NCBI GenBank assembly: GCA_003990745.1
Contig: RBNI01001523.1
Span: 1 to 22,052, forward strand
DNA: 22,052 nucleotides
Direction: 5' to 3'
From: Jimgerdemannia flammicorona
Taxonomy: Eukaryota; Mucoromycota; Endogonomycetes; Endogonales; Endogonaceae
Shown here: positions 9,450 through 17,389 of the stretch, in pieces
Position numbering within the stretch: the first letter of the stretch is position 1
Layout: every line of letters starts with the position of its first letter
Position numbers and translations under genes: made by a program
Notes under the pieces: generated by a model
What the model saw: the letters and a program-made list of their open reading frames with translations, nothing else
The model's database searches: none
What the model was told of the DNA's origin: nothing

Positions 9450-12400
9450 CTACCCAATCCCCATAGAGGGGCCCCTTCCTACCTCCTCACAAACAAAGAC
9501 CACTCTTTCACCAACTATGCCAACTCTCCCCCCACTCTGTCTACAAATTTTCTCCACTAAGCGGTGCCTCTGACCACCCTGCAGCCCCCAACCAAGCCAC
9601 CAGTCTGTTAGGGTGTCTTCCATAAGCCTATGCCACTGCAACAACCAGTCCCCCAAGCCCTGTCTACTCCCATCCTCAAAAACAAATAGCCAGTGACTGG
9701 CCAGCCCTACCCAAATAGCCAAAGCCCAGCCCAAAGTAAGCCACTCCTTCTCTATCCCCCCTACCAATCTATCCCTCAAGTCCTCCCACCTCCCCCATAC
9801 TTCATCTCTCCTATGCTATACCCCTAAGCGTTCCCCAATTACCTACCAAAAATCCCCCAACACCTCATACTCTCCTAGCCAATGTTCAGGCATCTGTACA
9901 TAACCCCCCTCCTGCCCTACATTATGGCACTCCTCACAGTCAAAGCAACCCCCTATGATAAGGTGCCCCAAGCAAAAGTTGAGCATAACATTCCTCCGCA
10001 GCATGCACCACCAGACCACCCAGTACTTTGGTGGCATCCACTTTCTCACTGTGGCACTCCAGGTCCAAACACCATACCAGTTCCATTCTTTACCAATTCC
10101 AACTCCTTGCCAACCACTAGGCCACAAATCCTGTCCCAGTCCCCTTTGGCATTCCATTCCATCACCAATGTTGAACTCAATCAAAGGAGTGCTGCCCAGC
10201 AGTATACAATCCCATCTCCACATCGCCGAGTCCCAAGCCTCCTCTCCTTCATTCCCCTGCTAATGAATTCCAATGCAGTGCACCCCTTTGGCTATCCCCC
10301 ACCAAAATCCTTTATATCGCAGTTGTTTAGTATTCTGAAGTCCAACCAATGAGAGGAGATTGCCAGTTGAGCCCCTTGGTGATGATCACCTCTCCCAGAT
10401 CTTCTGTAGCAGAGGAACCCAACCACCTCCTCTCAATTCTACTGCCCTCTTTAGCCACCATGCCCGCAAGCAGTGTAACCATTTTGGAAAGTCAACCAGC
10501 CCAAGACCACCTCTCACCACTGGTAGGGACAAGGTCTCCCAACCAATCTGACTCCACCTTCCAGCCCAAATCCATCCCTTCACTGACTTCATCAATCTCT
10601 TCACCACCCAGGCTGGGAAGTCCAGGTGATATACCAGATACCACAACTTCAGCAGCCAGTAGACATTCAAAATCGAGACCTGCTCTGCCAGAGAAAATTG
10701 TCTTCCCCCCCCAACTCCTCAGGGTCTCCTCCCAGATTCCAATCCTCTGCTCCCACCAAAGTCTGGGCAGAACTGACCCGTAGACCAACAAATAGATGCC
10801 CAAGTACTGCACTGCTTCACCGGTGGGGACAATTGTTTCTATAACCTCCCCTCCCACCAGACCATTGCCTAGCACCATTGTTTCACACTTATGCCAGTTC
10901 AGCTTAGCTCCAGAGTTCTCCTCATACCACTCTACAGTCTTCTTGAGCTCTTCAACATCAGCAATCAAATCCAAACCAACCACCATGTCATCTGCAAAGG
11001 CCCCAACTTTCCATCCTATACCAAAGACAGAGAGCCCCGCTATCCTCTGCCTAATTCTGTCCATAAGAGGTTCCAGGGAAAGAGTATACAAAATGGGAGA
11101 CAGTGGGTCCCCCTGAGGCACCCCCCTACTCAAGGGAAATGCTACCCCTCTATGACCATTACACATGAGTGCAGCCCTACTCCCTTCCAGTAGGCTGACC
11201 ATTGCTGACCAGAATTGGTATGGAACCCCCATTTTATTCAAAACTTTCACCAGCCAGACTCTTTGCACCTGGTCATAAGCCTTCTCCTGGTCCAGGAAGA
11301 CTAGATGCCCATCCAGTCTACAGGCCCTTGCCCCTTCAATAACTCCATGTACCCAGGCAGTACCATCCCTGATGAGCCGACCACCCACAAATCCCCTCTG
11401 CTCAACACCCACAACTTGCTGAGCCACCTTCTGTAGTCTTGCCACCACCACCTTAGTCACCAACTTTCTGTCCATATCTAGCAACATTATCAGCTGCCAG
11501 TTCCTCCAATCCTCCCACCTTCCTTTGTTTTTATAAAGCAGCATCACCAGCCCAAGGTCCTGCTCCCCCACCCACCTTCTGGTTTGTAGAATAAAGTCGC
11601 ACAATACTGTCATCTCTCCCATCACCCCTGGGACTCCAACCATTCACTTCCAAAAGTCCCAGGGCAGACCATCCTCTCCAGGTGCCGTACCTGGTATCAT
11701 CATGGCAAGAACCTGATAGATCTCTTTTTCCTGTACAGGCATCACCAGGTCACCTAGCCCCTTGACTTGTGGTGGGTGCCAATCCTCCAATATTTGGTCA
11801 ATAGTCATGGCATCTGCCCCACCCTCCTCCTCACTCCACAATCCACTCTATCTCTCCTTCAGCAATCCAAGAATATCCTGTACATCATGCACCAGTATAC
11901 CGTCAGAGTCCAACACCTCTTCCCACCATTGCTGTACCTGCCTTGCCCTAAGGGCCCTTGCAAGAAACATGGAAGGCCTCTCCCCTTCCTCCAGATCCTG
12001 CCAGCAGAGCCGTGCTGCCAAGCTCTGTACCCTTGCCTCTTCCTCTTCCCGCAGCACCTGTTGTAGTTCCCCAATCTCCATTTTCGCCCTCATTAATCTC
12101 CAATCTTCTTCACCCTCCAACATTATCATCCTTGTCCACTCCTCCAGGAGCCTAGTCAATCTAGTAGAAGTCCAATGCACTCTATGCCTTCTCTACTTCC
12201 CTGCCTCCTTGCCAGCCTCACTCCAGTAAATCTTGGCCATCTCCTTCATCCTCATCCACCAAACCCCAACTGAGGCACCTTCCTGCCGCCAGTTCTCCAC
12301 CCTCAGCTGAATGTCCTTAGCCTACTCATCCCACCAGGTCTTGTCATCTAATAAAGAGGAATTGAGATGCCAATGTCCAGGCCCATCCCCACTTCCCCCA

Positions 12401-13107
12401 AAGCACTCCTGTCCCAAAAGCCCCCAGTGATCCGACCATGGACACCATTCCACCTCCAGTGACTTCCAAACATCTAGGCCCCAGCAGCTGGCCATCAAAA
12501 TCCAGTTGATTCTTGTCCCCAGACCCCCTGCCCAATGTGTATAAACCCTCCTATTCCCCCAGCACTCCCTACCAGCATCTACCAGTGCACTTAGTCTTTC
12601 GACCTCCTCCCATGCCACCAGTCCTCCACTCCTGCTCTCAGCACCTCATCCTCCATCTGTTCTATCCAATAGTACATCCCGGACCATATTGAAATCTCCC
12701 CCAAGCATATCCACCCCTGTCTCTGCAAGGCTCCCACTCTTCTGTAAACCTTTCACCCAATCTACCTGCTCACCCCACACTGCAGGACAGTAGCAGGAGC
12801 CAACTATAACTGGCTCCCAGCCTGCATGAATCCACTCACCCCAGACCAATCTCTCCCCCCAGCTCCTCACATCCTGTATCTCCCCTCTGCCTTTCCGAAC
12901 CAAAATCCCAACCTTGCCCTTCCAAATCACCACACCTCCCCATTCCTTCATCCATTCCATCTTATCAGAATCATCCTCACACCTAACATTCTACAAGAGG
13001 AAGAGATTGGCCTTCAATCCCTTCATCCAAGTAAAAATGTTCCTACATCGAGCAGTGCCCCATAACCCATTCATGTTTAAAGAAAAAATATTGGTTGTAC
13101 TGTTCAT
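9450..13107 (-). pseudogene. LINE ORF2 of copy C: endonuclease-reverse transcriptase, broken
   Basis: The ATG at 13107 opens MNSTTNIFSLNMNGL and the TAG at 9450-9452 closes an ORF of about 1,219 codons. The endonuclease has GGDFNMV (near 12690), TRINWILMAS and WSDHWGLLG (near 12430). The early FLLQD motif is destroyed: CAG is TAG and Asp is Asn. After a Glu/Arg-rich linker comes the reverse transcriptase at about 11640-10690: LLYKNKGRWEDW, DMDRKLVTK, GFVGGRLIRDG, LVFLDQEKAYDQV, GVPQGDPLSPILYTL and FADDMVVG, with the catalytic FADD intact. KLWYLVYHLDFPAW and GGLGLVDFPK follow in another frame, the shift lying at a C run near 10705. A C-terminal CEEC motif and VQMPEHWLGEYEV lie near 9880-9950. 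No RNase H domain is seen. Confidence 0.9.
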
Positions 13108-13137
13108 AATGAATTATGTTATGTTGTCAATTGATCT

Positions 13138-15162
13138 TTACTGCTCCATACTCATCTCCTCCTGTGCCATGTCCAGATTGTGTTCTGCAGCCACCTCCTC
13201 CTCTTCTGCCCTCTGAGCCTCCAATCCAGCCAGCAGTTCATTCATCTCTCTATCTGCCTTCTCCTCGAACTCCTCTCGGTATTCTATGTAAGCCTCCTGC
13301 CAGAGCTGTAGTCCATGATGCTTGTTTCAGCAGTATTCAGCCCTCTCTCCAGCAACAACCACCATCTCTGCCTCCCTCTCCTTATCCACCTCATATCCTT
13401 CCTCCTCTAGATACACTACAAGAATTTCCACCTTCAATGCCTTCATTACTCCATCCCCCTGCAGTATCCCTGCCCAATGCTCATCACTCATCACTTGCAA
13501 GTCCACCTCCCCCAACTCTTCTGCCATCAGGTTATTCATCATCTGGTATATCCAGAGTAAGTTCCCCACCTCCTTCTCCCCCGGAGTTGCCAGCCTCTCT
13601 CCATCCAACATTGTGGTGTCAGCTCCAGCACTTGCAGACTCATCCCATACCTCCAGGACATCCACCAGTTCCTCCTCACCAGCCGCCACCACCTGTCCTC
13701 CATATGCCACCTCTGGAACTCCGAATTGCACCCTCTGGGCCCCTCGCATTGGCACATCTTCTACCACTCTGTTTCGGGAAGCCGGGCCATACCTGATAAG
13801 AGGGGTAGGGGTAGGGGAACCCTCCCAGTCCTCCTCCCAAACCTCTAGCATGCCATCAGCATATGGGTCCTTACTAGTCTTCTCCTTATCCTCCCCTGCC
13901 TTCTTCTTGTCATTCCCCTCCCCCTCGCCAGCCCAGACACTTGCTTCAGCTCCCCCTGTACCCTTCACCTTGCTTGCATCCCCCAGTGGTCTGTTATCCA
14001 GCTTGGCCAGCAGCTCTTTCTGTCTCTTATGCCCCTGAGCCCTTTCCCACTGCTCCTTGGTCACTCGAATCTGCTTTCCATCCACCACCTCCAAGTGCGT
14101 TGACTCCACAAAAGCCGCCCAAGCCTTCACTTGCCTCTCTACAGCACCATCCAACTCTTCTAGCACTTCCAATAAATCCTCCTCCTTCTCCTCACTTCCC
14201 TTCACCCTTATTACCTTACACAAGATCGCTTCCCAGACTATTGCCAAAGGTCAGTCCCTCGCCTTCCCAGTAGCTTCCTTTCCAGCCAGCCAAATCCTCA
14301 CATTTACATCACCAGTCCTGAGCGAGGTCCCTTCCCAGACCCTGAATCTGGTATCCACCACCTCTCCATATTCTGCCATGAAATCCTCAACTCTCTTTCT
14401 TGTCTCCATTGCCATTACCATTGGTACTCCTTTCACCAGCAGTTGGACCACCCTGGGATCCCACTTCAGGCAATGTACCATTGGAACACATACCTCCCCA
14501 ACCACCAATTCAACCTTCAGTACCTCCTCCAATAGTTCCACCTCCTCAAAACCCACCTCCACTCCCTCCAGTCCCTTCAAAAACTTCATGGATGCAGCTC
14601 CTGCCATCTGCTTAGTGATGAGCCCCAGCACTATTTTTACCATCACCACTAGACCCTGGAAGTACAGTGTAACCGTGAATGCCGAGATCAATTTTTTGAG
14701 TAATGGGGCCACTGCCAGGCCCATTACACTATCCGCCAAGTCCCCTTGTCTTCTAAGCCTCAGCCACTCAGCCTTACCATCAGCCATCATATCTGGATTT
14801 TTTTCCAGATTGACTGTCCCATCACCATCAGCAGTCACACTCCCCCTAGCTGCTACTTCCCCAGCTCTACTGCCCCCCCTTTCAAGGGCTGCTCCCCCCT
14901 GCACTGTCACCTTCTCAGTCTCCTTGCCCTTCCTCAGCCAGCTCTCCAGCCCTGATGCCTGCTGTCTCTCCTTTATCATCTCCATGAAGCTCGCCCTCCC
15001 AGATCCTGAGCCTCCACCACCTCCTCCACCCCTTCCACATCCACCGGTCAGCAGTCCCCTCATACCCCCCCCCAGGTCTGGACCCCTCCCCACCTACTGC
15101 CAATCGAAAGTGCTTGGGCTGCCCTGCCCAGTATGCACCTCAGGTTGCCTGTCGGTCACCTT
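13138..15162 (-). pseudogene. LINE ORF1 of copy C, full length but with three stops
   Basis: It spans exactly 675 codons, with no net frameshift, from AAG at 15160-15162 (ATG in copy A) to the TAA at 13138-13140 (SMEQ end). Domains in order: Gly/Arg-rich segment with GRGGGGGGGSGSGR (near 15020); RASFMEMIKER; a conserved core from GLAVAPLLKK to KEATGKARD, in which QLLVKGVPM, ETRKRVEDFMAEYGEVVD and VNVRIWLAG could form an RRM-like fold; then an acidic half with KDPYADGMLEVWEEDW. No CCHC knuckle is visible, unlike many LINE ORF1 proteins. Stops replace Gln after FDWQ (near 15094), Trp at about 14248 and Trp at about 13324; all are transitions. The RNA-binding role is inferred. Confidence 0.88.
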
Positions 15163-15244
15163 GTTGTTAGTCTCTTTTCTCCAAAAACGATGTTGTAAGT
15201 GCCCTCCAAAGGTTGTGTAATCTGAATGGTACTGGAAAGAGATG
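15163..15244 (-). promoter_or_regulatory. 5' leader of copy C
   Basis: This leader of about 82 nt lies between the element 5' end (set by the TSD) and the ORF1 start. It is alignable with the leaders of A and B. Its shortness means that any internal promoter must be compact or extend into ORF1. No core motif was identified. Confidence 0.55.
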
Positions 15245-15258
15245 CTGGAGAACCATTT
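15245..15258. repeat. Right target-site duplication of copy C
   Basis: CTGGAGAACCATTT repeats the sequence at 9356-9369. Beyond it the sequence resumes ORF1 of LINE G. Confidence 0.9.
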
Positions 15259-15528
15259 ATAGATGCTTTCAATTCTTCTTCCTCTATCTCCTCCTCTTTC
15301 TATCAGTCTCAATCCAGACTCAATCCTTAGCAAACTCCTTCTATTTCCTCTTCTGCAACTCTTCCTCTCCTTCAAGGTGATCAACATCTCTTCCTCCTCC
15401 TACTCAGACCCTTTTCTTCTCCACAACTTACACTCCTGTCCTCTAATCTGGATTACCTCAGGCCAGTTCTGCCCCAGCCCAGTCACCTCATTTCCTGCTA
15501 GCTGCAACATCACCTTGCAATTACCATT

Positions 15529-15532
<4 letters not shown>
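15259..15532 (-). pseudogene. Middle part of ORF1 of ancient LINE G
   Basis: On the minus strand this reads RNGNCKVMLQLAGNEVTG, then QNWPEVIQIRGQECK and RRKGSE, a stop, and EEEE. It lines up with RTGDVNVRIWLAGKEATG, then RDWP, and later RVKGSEEKEED of copy C. The match begins exactly at the edge of insertion D, and the missing codons before it are found on the far side of D. Toward insertion C it continues as a charged stretch (CRRGNRRSLLRIESG, then GRRIESIYKWF) whose frame near C has probably shifted, because no single frame bridges the TSD into the next piece without a stop. Confidence 0.72.
15517..15532. repeat. Left target-site duplication of copy D
   Basis: GCAATTACCATTCCTT, whose last two T merge with the T run, recurs at 15643-15658. 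Confidence 0.92.
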
Positions 15533-15577
<45 letters not shown>

Positions 15578-15642
15578 GTCACTTGGACTCTGCCTTTATT
15601 ACCAGTCTATGAATAAGTATACACCATCACCACTCACTACCC
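15533..15642 (-). mobile_element. LINE copy D, 5'-truncated to 3' UTR and stop codon
   Basis: A 110-bp insertion: a T run of up to 44 (15531-15574) plus 68 bp that closely match the 3' end of copy C. It holds the hairpin (15577-15589), AATAAA, the rest of the 3' UTR and the ORF2 stop with three more bases, then stops. Perfect 16-bp direct repeats flank it. This is a typical abortive target-primed insertion. It lies inside ORF1 of LINE G. It is closer to C than to A or E in its 3' UTR. Confidence 0.95.
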
Positions 15643-15658
15643 GCAATTACCATTCCTT
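15643..15658. repeat. Right target-site duplication of copy D
   Basis: GCAATTACCATTCCTT, identical to 15517-15532. Confidence 0.92.
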
Positions 15659-15803
15659 AGCTTTATATTTTCTCAGAACATAAACTCTAAGTCAACTATC
15701 TCACCAAAGCTCTCCAGTATCTCAACCACTATTGTCTTGATCTCTTGATGACTCAAAGTTAGCAGACTCTCAACCACTAAGCATACTATATACAGGTCTC
15801 ACC
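15659..15803 (-). pseudogene. Upstream part of ORF1 of ancient LINE G
   Basis: The minus-strand frame reads VVESLLTLSHQEIKTIVVE, then ILESFGEIVDLEFMF, a stop (Trp in copy C), ENIKL, and passes through the D insertion site into RNGNCKVM. Copy C has LLVKGVPMVMAMETRKRVE, DFMAEYGEVVDTRFRVW and EGTSLRTG at the same place. Near the right edge another frame gives GETCI, like GEVCV of copy C, so a small indel is likely. The match ends at 15803, where a TGTAATA LTR terminus begins, so H seems to have inserted here. Confidence 0.72.
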
Positions 15804-16552
15804 TGTAATAGAATGAGACACAATGAGCAATCATGTGACCCAGTGAGTAATGATATCATCATACAATCGAATGTGATATATGAATGATAAACATAATATA
15901 ATATAACAAATAATGCAAACAATGTGAATAAACGATATCCAGCTTATCCCCATCAATCAGTACCATAGTAATTGGCACTACAGCAACTAGTACCACAGCA
16001 ATACTGATCATTGCCTAGCAATAGAGGTCATGATCACAAACCTCACTATGGTTACCAAATTAATCACTTATACTTAGTCAGAAATCATGGACCAACTTGT
16101 ATAAATACCCCCCAGTTCTATCCAAAATAAAGTAGTTTAGTTCAGTCCTTGATATAAGAATCAAGTCCCCCCTACACACATATATTCCCCTGAGTCTTAG
16201 TAATGACACCTAAGTGACTCTAGTGTTTCTGACTAAACTCCAAAAGCCTAGCTAACTTCTGCCAGAACTGAGACTAGTATATAAATCCCCAAAGACTTAA
16301 GTAAACCCATTGAACCTGAATTCCAAAGTAAATTCAGTCTGTACATAGCAAAGAATAAGACCCTTAAAAGATAGGATAAACCAGAGAAAGACCTTTGAAA
16401 TAGAAGATACTGCCACTACAGCTACTTTTAAGTGAGCACTTCCTCAAACTGAAGGCTTCTTGGTACACATTGTGTACTAAGTCTCTAAGTAATAGTCTTA
16501 CTTCTCTAATTATCCAAAGAATAGGAAAGGGGTAGAAGTGAGAGTTATTACA
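15804..16552 (+). repeat. 5' LTR of element H
   Basis: It begins TGTAATA and ends TATTACA, perfect 7-bp inverted termini of the TG...CA kind. A TATA box lies at 16100-16107. The region holds no coding frame of note and is AT-rich. The left edge coincides with the end of the LINE G match and the right edge with a primer-binding-site-like word. Without the 3' LTR the call remains an inference. Confidence 0.62.
16100..16107 (+). promoter_or_regulatory. TATA box of the H LTR
   Basis: TATAAATA followed by CCCCCC lies 297 bp into the LTR. Transcription of H would start roughly 25-35 nt downstream if it acts as usual. Confidence 0.5.
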
Positions 16553-16555
16553 ACT

Positions 16556-16567
16556 TGGTAGTAGTGG
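16556..16567 (+). other. Putative tRNA primer-binding site of H
   Basis: TGGTAGTAGTGG starts 3 nt after the LTR end. TGG pairs with the CCA end of a tRNA, and TGGTAG resembles initiator-Met sites with a C-to-T change. The tRNA is not established. Confidence 0.45.
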
Positions 16568-16637
16568 ATTACCAGTCAAGAAGGCACTAAGAATACACTC
16601 CTGAAGTTAGAACAAGACCAACCTTGGACAGGAGTAA

Positions 16638-17214
16638 CCTCCAGAACCAACTGTGGATCTCCAAATCAGAGCCAGAGAAGCCCTTGCCATTAGGACCAGG
16701 TGGTACCAAGAAACCACAGACCCAGAGACCCACTAGTTTGTAATTGACCAGACTTACAAGGATCTATATCAGGCCTTTAGAACTTACCACCCAGGACTTA
16801 GGAATATAGTTAGCTGCCATAGGTTCTACAAACTTCTCCATGGACACATTGGAACCACTAGGACCCCAGAATCTACTGCTGCAGCCACCCAGAATTTTCT
16901 AGATTATATTACACCCCCTGCTGCAAGAGAAGCAGTTGCTGAGTAGATTACCTCTGATAGATATCATCATACTCCTACCAAGACCTCTCTATACTATAGG
17001 CTAGTTGTATACTATGCCTCTGCTATAACCAGGTATAAGAATGAGCAAGCAGGCCAACCATCCCCTACTGCTGAACAAGGAGTAGGCTCATCTACTCAGC
17101 CAGTAACTAATATCCTCTTTGAAGGATCTAGTCAGTATGAGGATGCACTATCTCATCAGGAAAGGAAGTCAGATGAAGACTCTACAGGTTATCAGTCTGA
17201 CAATAGCCAACTAG
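16638..17214 (+). pseudogene. Gag-like frame of H, two stops, cut by LINE E
   Basis: In one frame the plus strand reads PPEPTVDLQIRARE, RTRWYQETTDPETH, TAG (16734-16736), FVIDQTYKDLYQAFRTYH, RFYKLLHGHIGTTRTPEST, NFLDYITPPAAREAVAE, TAG (16944-16946), then YRLVVYYASAITRYKNEQ and an acidic, Ser-rich tail with SDEDSTGYQSDN. It ends where the T run of E begins. Its place just after the LTR and primer site suggests gag, but I recognise no domain. The true start is not visible; an in-frame TAA lies at 16635. Both stops could come from Gln or Trp codons by transition. It could instead be a fragment of an unrelated gene. Confidence 0.5.
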
Positions 17215-17319
17215 TTTTTTTTATAGTCACTTGGACTCCATTCTTTATTAATACCAATACACCTGTCTATCTTCTATATAATATACATTGCCCCACCCCT
17301 ATCCAATTCCCCTAGGGAC

Positions 17320-17320
<1 letters not shown>
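17215..17320 (-). other. 3' end of copy E: poly(A), hairpin, polyadenylation signal
   Basis: The AGTCCAAGTGACT hairpin (plus 17225-17237) and a minus-strand AATAAA just inside it match A, C and D. The rest of the 3' UTR differs. The A tail is only 8 bases. Confidence 0.75.

Positions 17321-17368
<48 letters not shown>
17321..17368. repeat. Poly(C) tract, 48 bases (poly(G) on the element strand)
   Basis: An uninterrupted run of 48 C. Copies A and C have only short, G-rich sequence at the same place at the end of ORF2 (around AGGAAGG and GGGGATTGG), so this is an expansion private to E or an assembly product. On the RNA strand it would be G48, able to form a quadruplex. Confidence 0.85.
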
Positions 17369-17389
17369 ACCCCTCTCCCCTACCCCTTC

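Larger units (their letters stand above)
9370..15244 (-). mobile_element. LINE copy C, full length with TSDs, dead
   Basis: This is the reference copy of the superfamily in this window, about 5.87 kb. It runs on the minus strand from the 5' end at about 15244 through ORF1 and ORF2 to a poly(A) tail (T run 9367-9387, its first bases shared with the TSD). Matching 10-14 bp direct repeats flank it, the signature of target-primed reverse transcription. It sits inside ORF1 of LINE G. ORF1 keeps its full 2,025-nt length with only three stops, so this insertion is relatively young. It carries about 25 CpG in ORF1 by eye. Confidence 0.93.
8299..15803 (-). mobile_element. LINE copy G, oldest layer, split into three visible pieces
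   Basis: G is an ancient, divergent relative of the other LINEs. It survives as 8299-9369, 15259-15532 and 15659-15803 (short overlaps are TSDs). Removing insertions C and D rejoins one ORF1 frame that aligns with ORF1 of A-C. An ORF2 start with the same MNS opening and FLLQD-like motif follows in the expected order. It is cut by B on its 3' side and by LTR element H on its 5' side. CpG is almost absent (one site seen, near 9067). The rest of ORF2 should lie left of the window, beyond B, and the 5' end of ORF1 right of it, beyond H. Confidence 0.78.
15804..17214 (+). mobile_element. LTR retrotransposon H, 5' part
   Basis: The piece starts with a 749-bp putative LTR, then a primer-binding-site-like word and a degraded open frame, and is cut by LINE E at 17215. 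It lies on the plus strand, opposite to all the LINEs. The 5 bp before it (TCACC, 15799-15803) should be the target duplication and recur after its 3' LTR, outside the window. Only two or three CpG are visible. Gypsy or copia cannot be decided, because protease, integrase and reverse transcriptase are not in the window. Confidence 0.65.

Noticed and set aside
1..15244. A, B and C as tandem or segmental duplications
   Set aside because: Separate poly(A) tails, TSDs around C and a junction inside the B endonuclease point to independent insertions. CpG contents also differ strongly.
15533..15642. D as an independent SINE
   Set aside because: No tRNA- or 7SL-like promoter boxes; all 68 bp of the body match the 3' end of copy C, so a truncated LINE is enough.
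16364..16579. Minus-strand 71-codon open frame
   Set aside because: It lies across the end of the putative LTR and its primer site, with no similarity that I recognise.
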